From assembly GCA_944472155.2 (NCBI GenBank), contig OX235273.1, positions 85,058,793 to 85,122,792 on the forward strand: a stretch of 64,000 bases of DNA, given 5' to 3'. Below are positions 35,779 to 48,796 of the stretch, one piece after another. Every line of letters starts with the position of its first letter. The stretch's first letter is position 1. Origin of the DNA: Trichobilharzia szidati. Lineage: Eukaryota > Platyhelminthes > Trematoda > Strigeidida > Schistosomatidae. The notes under the pieces are model-generated. The model worked only from the letters and a program-made list of their open reading frames with translations. It had not been told where the DNA came from and ran no database searches. A program made the position numbers and the translations under genes.

Positions 35779-38700
35779 CTGAAATGCATAAGTAAAATAG
35801 CATAAGAAAAAGCATGAGGTATTAAGAAAAGTCGAAATGAATAATTATTATGGAATGTGCATCACACTAAAACCTGTATTCATGAATCACGGTTTTCTGC
35901 ATGTTCTACATGCTCTGGTAAGAGTGACTTTTTTATACGTGAACTCCTAGAAACCCAACATAGACAAAAATACTAAGTGGACAATAGACAAATTCAATAA
36001 AAACATGAAATCACTTGAAATGCATATCACAACTGCTAAGTACGAAGTAAGTCCTCACCACTACCATGCTACGACACCTATTATATTTAATGCCAATGAT
36101 GAACATCAAAACACCGCATAAGATAGTAAAACATTTTCACTTCACACGTGAGGACTTACATTCTCATGTTTGCCAATAAGCGAAATAGGTGCCTACACCA
36201 TTGTTCTCATCAGATCCGGGAACACATAGACACTATTGGTTTAACATTAGGGTCACTCAACTATCCTAGATGAGCCCTCCCTAGCCAATCCCATGATTGG
36301 CGTCGAGCACTCACACTCTTTATCTCGATTCTGAAGGGACAATCCGCATCATGTGAACACAGTGAGCAGAACTTAGCTAATTAGTTGCCTAGCTGAAATG
36401 AAAGAGATAAATGTGCTCCTTGTACTAAACACAATAATCTCTGAAACAAAGATTACCAATTAATCCTTCCCACGAATACAAAGGACTCCTTTAGTGCTTA
36501 CCTGTTTTCACCACATATGTTGTAAACAATATACCTGACCATCCATCGAAAATTAAATATGTTCCACAATAGTTCGCCTCATCTCCCCCTGTTACTGAAG
36601 AACGTTCAACTCCAGTAGGATACTTGATAAAGTTGCGGGGATTTAAACAAGTTTCCCCATGTACTCTGATAGTGACAGAGGCTGACTGAACACGGAAACC
36701 AAGTCAGATGATGAGGATTTCAGTCTGCACTTCATGTGCACTAGTAGATGCAACAGAACTCAATTAAAACCACCCTATGTTTGCCACACCGAGGTTTAGG
36801 ATCAAAAGAAGTCACGACCGGTTGTCTTAAGCAATGTGCAAAATATTGACTGCATAACCGCAACCTAAGTAATAATAGAAGCTAGTGATCCGGATCCCGA
36901 CGCAACATGATGCGAATTGGACATAAGTAGTCTCCACTTACTCATTAATGACCTCTTTCGAATTGGTAAATTGTAATGAGACTTTTATAAAAGGGACAGT
37001 TAGTGATAAAGATCAGAAACTAATGGCTGTATACATGAATTTACCTTCCGTTATTTCTGAAATTCTCAATATTCTGAAATTGTTGCTCACTTTCTTCACA
37101 GCTTTTGCGTTTATTCTCTGATTTTATCTACTATATTAATTTCTCCCAATGTTGCATTGAAGTGAGACAACTTGAATCGTTGTACCTATCGACAAAGTTC
37201 TAATTCTTTTATGTACGATCACATATATGTTTTCTGTCCTAAATTATGAACAAAAAGCAAAATAATAACAACTGATACCCTGATGATGATGATGATGATG
37301 ATACCGAGATAAAAATATAAGAAAAGCCAAAAGATACACACAGCCTTCCAATAAGTTGACGGCAAATGGGAAATTCTAAAAAGAAACCATCAAAACAGTG
37401 AGTCTGGATAGATGACCAATTTCGAAACAAAAGGAAATCCCGACTACCTGCTCTTAACGAAGCCGAAAGTTAAACTGTTTAGCTTCTGTAACATGTCGGA
37501 TAGCCAAAAGGTACATTAATAAAGATAATGAGACTCTTACTGATTACAGATCCCATTGCTTAAATATCAGTCAAAACTGAGCAATATATGTGGAAGGTTT
37601 CGTTCAACCACCACAAGCAAAGCTAGGTTTTAAATAGTGACCCCAAAAGTACAAATCCCAAAACAATATTCACGTTTCTGTGTATAACTTAGTTTGAACC
37701 ACTCAGTATATGTTTTATCAATGTCCTAAGTAGAACGAATCTTTAGTTATTTACTAAACCTTTAACTTGGTTATCAGGCTTAGTTGAATGACCTCCTGAA
37801 TTGCTAACTAAAGGTCGAGTGGCTCGACCACAACTCAACTTTTAAGGAAAGAGTAAATGTAAGGTCTTCATACGTACACAAAGGTAATATTAAGAACGTG
37901 TAACGGATGATAGTGAATACGAATGAATAATACAGCAAGTTTAGAAAGGATGAATAGCTATCATAAGGTATATTATTCCAAAACTGTCTGCTTATTTAAG
38001 ACCATGTAGGTTTTACACAGAAGCATGCCAGCCTGACTTCCTTCGAACAATGTAATGAAGCCAACTGGTTATTTTAACTATGAATAATATCTACTCATAT
38101 GATGCAGCTGAATTCCTAAATTGAAATTTTCCGCAAACTGAACCACAATCCCCCTTATCTTAGAAATACAGAAGGCCCTAAGGTTTTCGTGCCATAAATA
38201 AATTTGAATCGTTTATCAGTAGCTGAGAAGTTGATTAGTGTTACGTTTTGGAACTACATCAATAATTTCTCCGATGGTTGAGTTGATGTGGGTGGGAAAA
38301 GCTAAATTTAGGTGTACGATAACGCTTTCCAAATTTTATTTAGATTCCATAACGCTGTGTCTATGAAATGGCATTCTTCTTCAGCAAGTTTATCACACTT
38401 ATTGTGAAATCAAGCTTCTGATTGTAGTTACCATCGCAAATCGCTGCTTAAACCAGAAGTCAAATGCCGATTTCTCCTACCTGTTACCAACAATTCGCAT
38501 CTCAAGCTTGAAGCGTATATGTAGAAATATCTTTACAATCAACCCGGGTTCAAGTTATTACTGATTGTAACTCTGGTATTAGATTAGGGTTTTACCAAAG
38601 ACCTCACGTGCTGGGAATGAAACAAGCGATTGTCCCGACATTCAATAATTGGTTATTCATCTTACTGTTTTGTAAGGTATGACCTGGTTTAGATACATTG

Positions 38701-39309
38701 TCAGGTACTTATGATATCATCAAAACCACCACGTTTATTTGAATACCACCACCTGCTTTCTGATGTAAACATTTACCTATTCGTGACCTGACTTATGCAA
38801 CTGAAGCAGTCAATGATGTTATGCTTGTTACTAACCCAACAGAAAAAGTCATTAAGTCCTGATTCACACATCTGTATGGATCATAGTAAATATTCCCCTA
38901 TTGGACATCTTTGCCTAATGTTATTTCCGATATATTTTAGTTGTCCGACTACAGTGCTCGAATCCAGTGCAACCAGGGCATGTTTCACACAACTTAGGAA
39001 TGCCTGTCTAATTTTACTTAACTGCACTCTTTCACTAAATTATTGGATCTCAAAAGAACCAAGACAGTAACATAGTTCATCCTTAATCCTGGAGATGATT
39101 TACAGATGAACAGGTAGTCCAACATCGAGACTTCTGATCATATCACGTCAAAATTTATTACACCGCTAATTTGATAAAGGCGCAACATAGTCACAAGTAC
39201 TTCAAGAATTAAAAGGTACAGAATGAACCTAAGCTCTTCGTACCTGACTTTCTAAATTATGATTAAATATCAATCGGGATGTTCTAGTTGCAGGAATCAT
39301 AGTTATGGA
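35779..39309. other. upstream of rdgB gene, no feature seen
   Basis: Apart from a (GAT)n run at 37281-37302 I found nothing recognisable. A promoter and 5'UTR for the rdgB gene may lie here but cannot be pointed to. Confidence 0.4.
37281..37302. repeat. (GAT)n microsatellite
   Basis: Seven GAT trinucleotide units. Confidence 0.95.
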
Positions 39310-39475
39310 TTTTTTTATTATAGCTTGATTCCACATAGTATTTTGGTACAAGTATGAAATTTTCAGCATGTGATATCGGTAGCCAAAATTTAGCAGGCCG
39401 ACCATAGATATCAGGTGTGCGTCGGCGGGTCGACGAGAGTGCTAACCGCTATGCCACCGACGCACAAAGATGTAC
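39310..39475 (-). repeat. second-family SINE, B box deleted
   Basis: The minus strand starts GTGCGTCGGTGGCATAGCGG with the A box TAGCGGTTAGCA, then jumps from GTCGACC directly to the closing stem. The roughly 30-bp B-box part present at 19170-19205 is missing. The body (GATATCTATGGTCGGCCTG) matches that copy. Confidence 0.75.
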
Positions 39476-40499
39476 AGCGGCCCGTTGATCCTTGCCAGTA
39501 GGCGGTAATATATAACCGCAGAAGTTTTCCTGAGATTTTTAGAGCCAACAGCCTTAAAATATGAAATGTTTAGGATTTAACTGCTAACCCAAACGTAATG
39601 CTTTATAACAGTCCACAAGTACAACAAAGTAGTAGCATCCCTAGTAAATGAATAAGAAATACAAATGTCACTTTTAACTAAAGACGGACGACCATAATGT
39701 GTCTCAGTTTTGCTGAAGGGACGTCATATATGACTAATGGTAAAAAACTGTAGTGGACCTACCAACAACAATTAACGACAAGTTCGGCACTGTGTTTATC
39801 TCTAAGAACCAAGTGCGATTATTGTGTTACTTCATGTTTTTTTAGTCCAAATTAGTATACCCGAAATGGTTTTAAGGCAATGGTTCTTGCTTCCTAGCTA
39901 GTGAGAGTACTAATTAGTACTACTCGAAAGTAACTTTCGAAAACATTCAGAAGAGAACCATACTGACTCTTTGGCCATTATCCTGGCACGTTGTGCACAA
40001 AATGCTACAAAAGTATTGAATACCACCCTTGGTAGTATGATGTCAAAAAATTCAGTGTTTTGAGTAGACAGCTTGCAAAATATTCTTCAAGAATCTCGAA
40101 AGCTTGTGGTCTGAGTGATCATTATTATATTTGAGTATATATTCAACATGACATGGTATTTTCTGAACGTCTCTCTACAAGATTCTACTAACCCAAAACA
40201 ACAAACAAACGAAAATCCCCAAAAACAATACCTTGCAGATATAAGAAAATTTTGAAATGATCCCGAAAGTGACCTTTATTGATGGTCATGCAAAGCCAAA
40301 TGTTCAATATACAGCAGACATAATTATGAGAAGCTACCAATACTTCACTAATTTTCTCCTGCTTCTGTTGGAAAATTCAGTAGACTTTACTAAATTACAT
40401 TCAGAAGACCTAACTATTAACTTCTTAGTCACAGTATGTAATTGCGAAGCGCTCCTGGAAAATTAGGTATCTGCTACGTACCATCAGAAATACAAGGTT

Positions 40500-41770
40500 G
40501 ACTGAGAACGATGGAGACGCCATCGGGTGCGATCCTAGCTGAAAGTCGTCACAGCTGGATTATATCCTAAACGGCGATCACTTACTCGTCGAAATCTCTT
40601 AGGTGGCAGTGATCATGTGGTCACGGAATTTGATCTGGTCCTTTGAGGACAACTACAATCGGATGCTACACAACCCCGTCTGTGCTGTTGCGAAGCCGAC
40701 TACACATAAATGCTGAGACTTCTGTTCAATACAGAACGTCCTACAGACTCAGCGGAGGTACCAATAGAGGGACGTTGTGAAGTGGCAAAAGTTGTCATCA
40801 TACGGCAATCTCACATACTCTTCTTCTTTACTTCGGCTATCTCCTACGGGAGGATGAGCCGGCTTCATGAACATCTCGAATCAAGAGAGTTCATGAAGTT
40901 TCATGGGAATTTGGTACGAGTGATGTCCTCAGAATCGCTCGGCCTTTTGTTTGAGAGTGCAGCTCTAGCCTTAACACAACCAAGTGTGACCTACAAGGCA
41001 GTAGGAGTGGAGTAGGGAGCCCACTATCCATTGGCAGCCGGTGACCGGAGTTCGGTTCATACGCCTTTTTGAACGAGGCCAGACATCCAGGACATCCAAC
41101 AAGCCCTTTGTCCATACGTCTGCCGGTGAGCTCCAGTGAGCTTCATACGCCAGTCGTTGAAGGTTTGGAATCAGGGTTCAGCCATCTCCCCTAGACTGTC
41201 ATCCAATGGACAGTCAACCCGGTGAAGAGCGCCGGGCATCCGCTTTTGCCCTCTCACTCTGGTGAAAAACACCTCCGCCACGTGAAGGCAGTGAGTAGGA
41301 CTTCCTCAGGAGAGGCTATGTAAGACGCCCGGTCATATGGGAGCATTTCAAGAGGTGTGCGGAGGGGTGGCCAACCCGCAGCGCAAGGCACCCACCCCCG
41401 ACCATCCTGTCCTCATAGTCACACTGAAACCTAAGAAGCGGTCCTTATTTCTCAAGAGGGGCACACAGCGTATGCTGTAAGCAAACTGGAAAGCTTGGTT
41501 TACACGGCTACCCCTCAAAAGGTCTGAACGAAAATGAGGCATACCTGGGAACTCAGGAACCAGTGTAACACGAGGGTCAGGAGCGACAGCAGGTCTTTTG
41601 AGGCCAGTGTTTCAGAAAAACTGGCTAACCAAAAGAGCATGTACCGATTCACATCAGAACAAAAACCCGTCAACCAGAGCGCATGTGCGTTAAAAGGTCC
41701 AAGTGGTCAATATCTCTATAGTTTTGGAAATGGCTGAAGCACCCATTTTGGCCTTTGTCAGATAACTGAA
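40500..41770 (+). repeat. GC-rich block, probably 5' part of a decayed non-LTR element
   Basis: About 1.25 kb of sequence with higher GC content than its AT-rich surroundings (e.g. GAAGAGCGCCGGGCATCCGC). No protein domain could be read. It leads straight into a plus-strand RT remnant at 41778, so it may be that element's 5'UTR/ORF1 region. Confidence 0.4.
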
Positions 41771-41777
41771 TGGCACT

Positions 41778-42220
41778 GTGGGTACTGCCACTACAAATCA
41801 CAACGATTACAACTCCAACTTAGATAGAGAAAACTTGGTGTGTACACTCCAAATAATACTCACAGTAGTACTAGGGAAGTTACAAAAAATCACCTCTGGA
41901 AAGTCCCGAGGTTGTGACGACATTAGGCCGTCTGTTCTCACGAAGTGCACTGAAGCCCTCTTCAAAACCTTGTGTGATATGTCGCAACACGACACGGATT
42001 CACGTAAACTGCTAAAGAAGTGAAAGAGAGCCATCTTTTCTCCTGTCTTCAAGTATGGGGAAAGGCAAAACGCAATGCGTCACAGACCAGTTGCTTCACT
42101 CCCAGTAGTATCAAAAGTACTGCAAGTCTGATTGATGACATTAGGCGATACCTAGACAGGATTAGCATACCCCATGAAGCAAACTTGGTTTCAGGAGAGG
42201 TATATTATGTGTGGCAAGAC
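41778..42220 (+). mobile_element. CR1-like RT remnant
   Basis: Plus strand: KITSGKSRGCDDIRPSVLTK (RT domain start, KS-G-D-I-P), a stop, then AIFSPVFKYGERQ and RHRPVASLPVVSKVLQ (the K-G-x-x-x-x-x-x-RP-SL motif) in shifted frames. It ends at about 42220, where a minus-oriented element 3' tail begins. Confidence 0.7.
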
Positions 42221-42235
42221 TATTATCTACTTGTA

Positions 42236-42745
42236 ATCATAATAATAATAATATATTTTCCGTTTTTGTACATGAGGGACGCCAGTTTACAGGCATCATC
42301 AATTCGATAAAATACACATACGACTAGTAAGCATATTTGGTAATTATAATGTAATAAGGTGCATATATATTCCTACCTATGTAGGACATACAAGTGGTAC
42401 AGGCATGGATAAGTGTTATTTAAATTACACATTTAAATTACATGATTTACGGTTGAATTACATGGTTGCTGTCATCTTGTCTTTAGTTTGTGGGAAAAAT
42501 CTGATAACTAGTGATTCAATGGACCACATCAAGAAATATGGAGATATTGACTTCGCATTAACAGAAAAACCAGGTATGCGTTAGGTGGATTACAGGTACT
42601 TGGGAAAATAAATAAAGCTTGAAGTCAGTTCCCTCATATAACAATAAAATGCATCTTATGATTTTAAATTCTCACTTTATGCACATGAGGGACTCCAGCT
42701 GACAGGCATCATCAATATGATAATAATGTACAAATGGAGTAGGCA
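42236..42745 (-). repeat. 3'-terminal region(s) of a non-LTR family with (ATA)n tail
   Basis: It begins with ATAATAATAATAATATATTTTCC. Positions 42369-42655 match 54885-55160, the distal end of element E. A related core (ATGAGGGAC-CAG-ACAGGCAT) recurs at about 42270, 42385 and 42680, so three related 3' ends or internal duplicates are stacked here. Minus orientation is inferred from the tail position. Confidence 0.6.
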
Positions 42746-43539
42746 TGTTTAAAAATTTTCACTGACACAATGTATATATACAAGGGAAGATAGTGAAATA
42801 TTGACAGTAAGCACACTTTGCATAATTTAAAGCGATTTATATGATATAATCCTAGGCAACATTATTGTTTGAATTTGTCGAAACAACTAAGTGTTGCGTT
42901 ACATTTGGTCGATATGATGAGCTACTCACAAAAGTATAAAAATGGATCATTAAACGTTAAATAGTTTATCGTAAACGATGTTTTAAGCAGTATAATCTGC
43001 AAGAGGAATAGGTACTGAAGAAGTTAAATCCAAACGCCAAAGTACATAAAATATGTAGAAGAAAAGCGAAAGTTCAGTAATATTTATGCTGTTGTTCTGA
43101 TTTAGACGGTAGGATGTCCTTCTGAAGTAGGAAAATCATGCCATGAGCTTGTATTCAGAGAGTTTATACTTAAGCTGCGGCATCCAGGCAGTTTTTCTTC
43201 TTTTTCTTGAAGTTGTTCAAACCCAGAAGCCTTGCCAACAGAGCACTTTCCCACAGATAAGGGTGGTTTTCTTAAGTCCCGGGCATCATATCCGCTGAAT
43301 AGCGGCCAACCACCATCTTTCAATCTGCTAGGCCCTGACGAAATACTGCTTCTTTTTTAATTTGTTATTGCCGTGTGCCATATAGACTGCTTTTGCATTA
43401 CTAAGGGGCTGGAAGAAACAGAACACCTGACATTACCTAACCGCATTGGTAGCAGCAGTTTTTCACTGAAACTGCCACAGACTGCAAACTTGATAGACTA
43501 CGTTGCAACTGGGTGCATCGCCGGATAGCACATAAGATG

Positions 43540-43880
43540 AACATAACTCAGATTTAGATTCAGATTCAGTTGACAAGGATAGAAGGCTCTTGTGGCCTGT
43601 GTTAATCCTTGCAAAATATATCTCTGCAGAGATCTAACTTCTCTTTGAAAGCGTTCACCGATGGAGCTGTTACTACTGAATCAGGTAAGGAGTTCCAGTC
43701 GTTGACCACTCTGTGAGAGGATCTAAATTCTGGAGCGACTTTATTGCATATCCCCTCAATGACGTTTGTCTCTATGTTGCTATTGGTTTCAAGTGGCCTT
43801 GGTTTCGGGGCGAGATTTAACTGATATAATATTGTGATTTCACAGACATATCTCAGGCTCATACGTGAAAGAAAGTTATT
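43540..43880 (-). mobile_element. CR1-like RT C-terminal fragment
   Basis: Minus strand: CNKVAPEFRSSHRVVNDWNS then LPDSVVTAPSVNAFKEKLD, the conserved FxxRVVxxWNxLPxxVVxAxSxxxFKxxLD end of CR1/jockey-type reverse transcriptases. The rest of the element is not recognisable. Confidence 0.8.
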
Positions 43881-44659
43881 ATCCTGTAATAAGGAAAAGT
43901 TGTTCAGAAGGTAAGGAGGACGTTATTTTTCAGTTTATTTGTGTATATACTATTGTGCACCGAGTTGCATTGAGTTCTTGGTGCAACTGTATGTAACTGC
44001 ATTCACATAAAGTGAAACATTAGGAATGCTCCTGTTTCTAGAATAAAAACATTATTATTATCATTAAGTTTAGTAATGAAGAATGGAATTTCTTCAACGT
44101 CACTGTTATTTAATTGAAGTTGTAATCTGTGTAGGCCCTCGGAGGAATAAATTCGGCATGGAGATCTCCTATGTAAACCGAAAGTGTTTTTAGTTTAGTA
44201 AATCTTACTGACTTCCTGAATAAATTTGATATTTGTCAAGTGTATATTTCAAATCTGCTGGAGTATTCAGTAAAGTAAAAGTTGTGGTGCATGATTCCAA
44301 GACTTGTTGTAGTCATTGGTATTGCCAGGATACCACTTACTCGTTTTATGCACCCAAAATATACAAATCTCGCTTTATTGAGGAACCACTATAATGCCTG
44401 CAAAAGTACTGCGTCAGTTAATGAGTTTCATAGATTCTACAGAATGTTTTCTATTCAGTGATTACTGTTTGCGAATTATCCCAGAAAACACATTTCCAAT
44501 TGGAATGTAACACAAGACTAAATTCTTAAACTGTCATCCTTATATCATTTCAATCCAATCACACATATATCAGTAGGATAGTCTATAAATGACTTTAGAG
44601 ACTTATCATCATCAACTTACAGTTTACTGATGATACTGTACACCTAGACTATGAGAAGT

Positions 44660-45215
44660 AAACACTGAAACTGGAAGATATGAAAAGAATACCGGTGTTT
44701 GATTATAGGTGTCTGTGTTCTATCCCATGATTAAAGCAGTATAATATGGCGATTGCTCTTGAGGTTACGCACAAAGTGTTAGGTGAGGAGGGTAAGTTAG
44801 TCTTCAAAGTAGGGAAGCTGAATAGGTTGAGATGGCTATAACACGTGATTGTATACCAAACCATCGCCTTCCTCGAGGGATAATGTTAGCCAGCACATGT
44901 TAAGGTTCAAAATGTGTTTGGGTCGGTCGAATGAAAAACTGCTATTGGTTCATAAAATCGTTGACAGTTAGCTAGAAGAACTACTAGATATATGTCTGCA
45001 AGTCTTTGTTTATGGCACAGATGCATTCACTCTGTGTAATCTCACGTATCTATTCAACTCATGTTGTCACTATTTATTTCCCTCAAATTTTCGCTCGTTA
45101 AACTTCCATCTAGTTTTATGTCTCTACCTTTGTGTGGTGCGTGGAATGTGATAACGTAAACAGGTGCACTTGTTTGCAAGCTTCTATGTTGAAAGTCAGT
45201 CTGTCAGAATGATCT
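44660..45215 (+). mobile_element. RTE (SR2-like) 3' fragment
   Basis: It matches the RTE C-terminal region (GAAGATATGAAAAGAATACC, GATTATAGGTGTCTGTGTTC) and 3'UTR of the copy at 33290-35370, ending in a GTCAGTCTGTCAG tail. All frames are broken. Confidence 0.75.
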
Positions 45216-46534
45216 ATAGTCCAGGTATAATGAAATGCTAAAACGTGGATAAAAATAAGCAAAATGTCAACAAATGATAATCGCATTTTTTTATTCGGTT
45301 CTCGTCTAACTGAAAAGGAGTTGTCTTACAATAATTTCTCCTCTTACTCAAGATAACTTTTACACTCTGTCCCGTTTCTTAAGTACTCAATGCATTTCCC
45401 AATTCCTTAAATTGTCCAGATAAAGTGCATTGAAGAAAACATAAACCGAAAGTCAGTAACACGGACATAAGAATTAGTGCTAATAGAAGTGAATTAGGTG
45501 GGTGATTTTTTTAAACCTGTAGTACGCTTAACTAAAATATTCATGTATATGAATGAAGTTGTATCGTTCACAAGATGCTTGTAACACAGAGGGTACTGAA
45601 ACATAAACTAAGTCTAACATGAAATACCGTGGAGATGTTATATCCTCTGGTCTTTCTTGGTCACTCTACATCTTGCCGATTTCTGTAATATAATCTTTAC
45701 AACTGTTTCGAATATCACTTCATAAAATGAGATAAAATAATGTACGAGATGCTGCAAATTCAACACTGTAACATTAATAGTGTTTTCGAACAAAGCAAAT
45801 TATTATTACTGTTACACCTCGCTGCAGTGTTAATCTGCTTATACCCTTATTATTGTCGTATCCTAAGTATTGCACTCATTTTCTCATTTCCTTGCACTGC
45901 GTAAATAGGGTGCAACGAAGAAGTTACAGTGAACTATAAGTAGGTAACGCTGACGCAAGAAAAGGTAGCAGTCGAAAAAAATGAGTTGAAGACCTTGTAA
46001 TAATACTAGTAATCTCCCTTATTCCAAAACAGTACTTGACTTATATACCTATGCATTTTAACGTGTCTTCTAATTATCTTATTTTTGTCTTTGTAGACGT
46101 TGCCTAAGGTGCCGTTGTACGGATCGTCTGGAAGCAGTCTTTAATTTCATCTACCTTCCGCGAAGTTTGACGTACGAAAAGTCGAAATTTTACTGACTGG
46201 AAAACGCTACAATTGGTGTTACTCACGTTATGGCAACGTATGCCTGTAATAACATTACCTACATAGTAAATACAATGCTAGTTACAGAAACTCGTCATTA
46301 TCTTTTCATTGCGTACTTACAAGAAAAAAACGTTCACCTTACTTCTCATACTAAGTACTGGAGATTCCGCCTAGTATTCACTTTTACTTGCTCTCTAGAA
46401 AATGCTTTCTACTATATTCGCAAATGACTATTAGACTTCTGTCACATGAAACGGTAAAACATAAGGCGTATGCAGTTTAGAAGTTAGGGTATATTTGCAT
46501 TTATTGACACAAAATGTATGTACATCTTCCATTA
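45216..46534. other. intergenic, no feature seen
   Basis: AT-rich; no coding or repeat match recognised. Confidence 0.4.
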
Positions 46535-48386
46535 TTAGACAAGAAAGTTCTCAAAGTAATTCAGAGTTGCTCGCAGTGCACTAACAGTATATTCATTACT
46601 ATAATTATCCTGCATAACTGAGAAGCTTCTGTTCAATTGCCTGCGAAGTTGCAGTATCTCCATGCAGGGTTTCTTCACTGAACCTTCACACGCCACACGA
46701 CTTGGTAGCAACGGATCCTGCCAAAACCATCTGCGACACAGGCGAATTACTTTGTCAACCGAAAATATTAATTTAAAAATTAGTAAGAGTTTGATTTACC
46801 TGTAAACTGAGGAATTTGAGTGTGACATAGCAGCATATGCCGGCAAGGTATTCTTTGTGCCCTAAATATTTTGCAGGTACAAGTAGAATTGGTATAATCC
46901 ACTTGGTGCAGGTGTATGCCGTCATTTATGATAGCCATATTATCAGTATACAACTCTATGTTCATCCGACGATTACGTTCATAGACCTTGGCAATTAACT
47001 TAGCGGCATAAGGAGTGAAGTTTCCTGATATCGGCATAACTGGTTCCGGTGCGTGGTACTTGTGAATCCAATAACTTTCGACGATCAACCATCCTAATGA
47101 CACTAAGGTAGTGATGAAATCCAAACGGTTAGAAATCAATGCATTTACCTTTCAGGTGTGGCAGCTTTAACAAGACGATATAAAAACCTGCGAACAAAGG
47201 GATTTCGAGTCTAAATGCATCAAATATTAGTTACATTCACCTCACCTTCCTTCTGAAAGCCCGGCATACATGAAATGCACAGATGACGATTTTCGCCTGA
47301 ATTTGACTATTACGCACGGCGGATATCTCACAGTTGGCCGAATCCATTACGAAAGTTTCTGTAATGGACATATCCTGTACTATTCTTTAGAATTGTTCCA
47401 ATATCCAAGCTACATCACATGACCTCTCTCGTCTCGTCCATGCCAAAAAGACAGGCCTGCCGTGACCCATATTGTCTGCTTTCACCAACTGAAACAGAGA
47501 ATATCTGATTAAGATTTGTCAACCGTTTCACGTATAACCTACCCGTCCTTATTGGTATTGTATGTTGAGTCAATACACACCACCTCTCCATATTTCCGAT
47601 ATAACTGAACCTGTGATTCCAGGGCGAAGCAAATTCTGCTGGTTATCCCTGTATTCGAATCCACGTATTCAACCACCTGACCGCTTTGCCTCATTGTGCG
47701 CATAACATCTGATCTCAAAGGCATGGCTTCAAAAATAACTTTAAACTACTTCAATTACCTGGTCTCACATCCTTACGTAAATTATACACATCTGTGCTCG
47801 TCAAAATTTTATTGAAATTCTCGTCAGCATATTCCAAAACATCAGCAACCTCAGATGTAGTCTTCACAACTGGTGCAACATTCTCCTTTTCATCCCCGGA
47901 CAGGCGTCTAAAATATGGATCACCTATCATAAGACTTTTTCACATCTGTGATTGTGAACTGTTTTCGCGGAAGAAATGATAAACTCGTCCTCCTTGTAGC
48001 ATATACGAAAGCCAGATTGGCAACCAGTGTATTTTGCACTGCAGAAATAAATAATAGAATTCTTACGGTTTGACGCGTAAACCTGAACCTCTAGCTTTTC
48101 GCTTCATGCCATATGTACAACGAAAGACTACTAATTTGTGCTTCAAATCCTGAGATTCATGGTCCCGTATGCACTTTTTGATTACATAATGTGTATGAGT
48201 TGCCTAGGAATACATATATACATATATTACTGATTCCAGCTGACTTAGAGCATCTTCTACTTGAACCCAACTGGTATAACGGTGACTAAACATAATTCCG
48301 TCAAAAAGTTTTCTGATATCCACTGATATAGGAAGGGCAGGTTGGTTGCCATTGTCTCCAAGAGCCAATGCGTCCATTCGGTACCA
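46535..48386 (-). pseudogene. intron-split MULE-type transposase gene with SWIM finger, decayed
   Basis: Minus-strand segments bounded by GT-AG sites: 48231-48386, 48067-48203, 47759-48038, 47543-47726, 47246-47488, 47149-47187, 46800-47102 and 46535-46730, with introns mostly 27-60 nt. In order they give an N-terminal zinc-finger-like part (VVFRCTYGMKRKARGSG ... TGCQSGFRICYK ... HNHRC), YRKYGEVVCIDSTYNTNKDG (first D of a DDE transposase), ADNMGHGRPVFLAW, FVMDSAN (second D), and a SWIM finger (STCTCKIFRAQRIPCRH). A C-terminal exon ends at TAA 46535. Lesions: a frameshift near 47935, an in-frame stop near 47390, and several junctions whose phases do not close, which reflects decay or wrong splice choices. 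It could instead be a recently domesticated gene. Confidence 0.7.
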
Positions 48387-48796
48387 CTGTAAATGAAAAC
48401 AGCTTTTCAATAAAAAATTCATGAATAGCCAACAGAGTACAGTAAGCAACTTAAAAGAGACATTGACTTGGAAACTATAGCGGAAAAAAATATAAATTCC
48501 TTACCACAGTTACCGTTTCGGAAAGTTCCTGATTATAGCCATAAACATTTACTGAAACACTCGTGAACGACAAATATGGACACAAGTGATGAAACGAAGC
48601 CCTACAGAAATCATTGAGACGCCACAAATGGGAGGATTTTAGGTGCACCCTATAATTTTCACATGAAACACATTCTCAAGCATCCTCCTGCACCATAACT
48701 GCCTTCAGGCCTAGAGGCAGCTTTTGACGACTATTCTTAACAAAATCAATACAGTTCAAGCCAAACAGAAACCAGAATCACGTCAAATGCAGCTAC

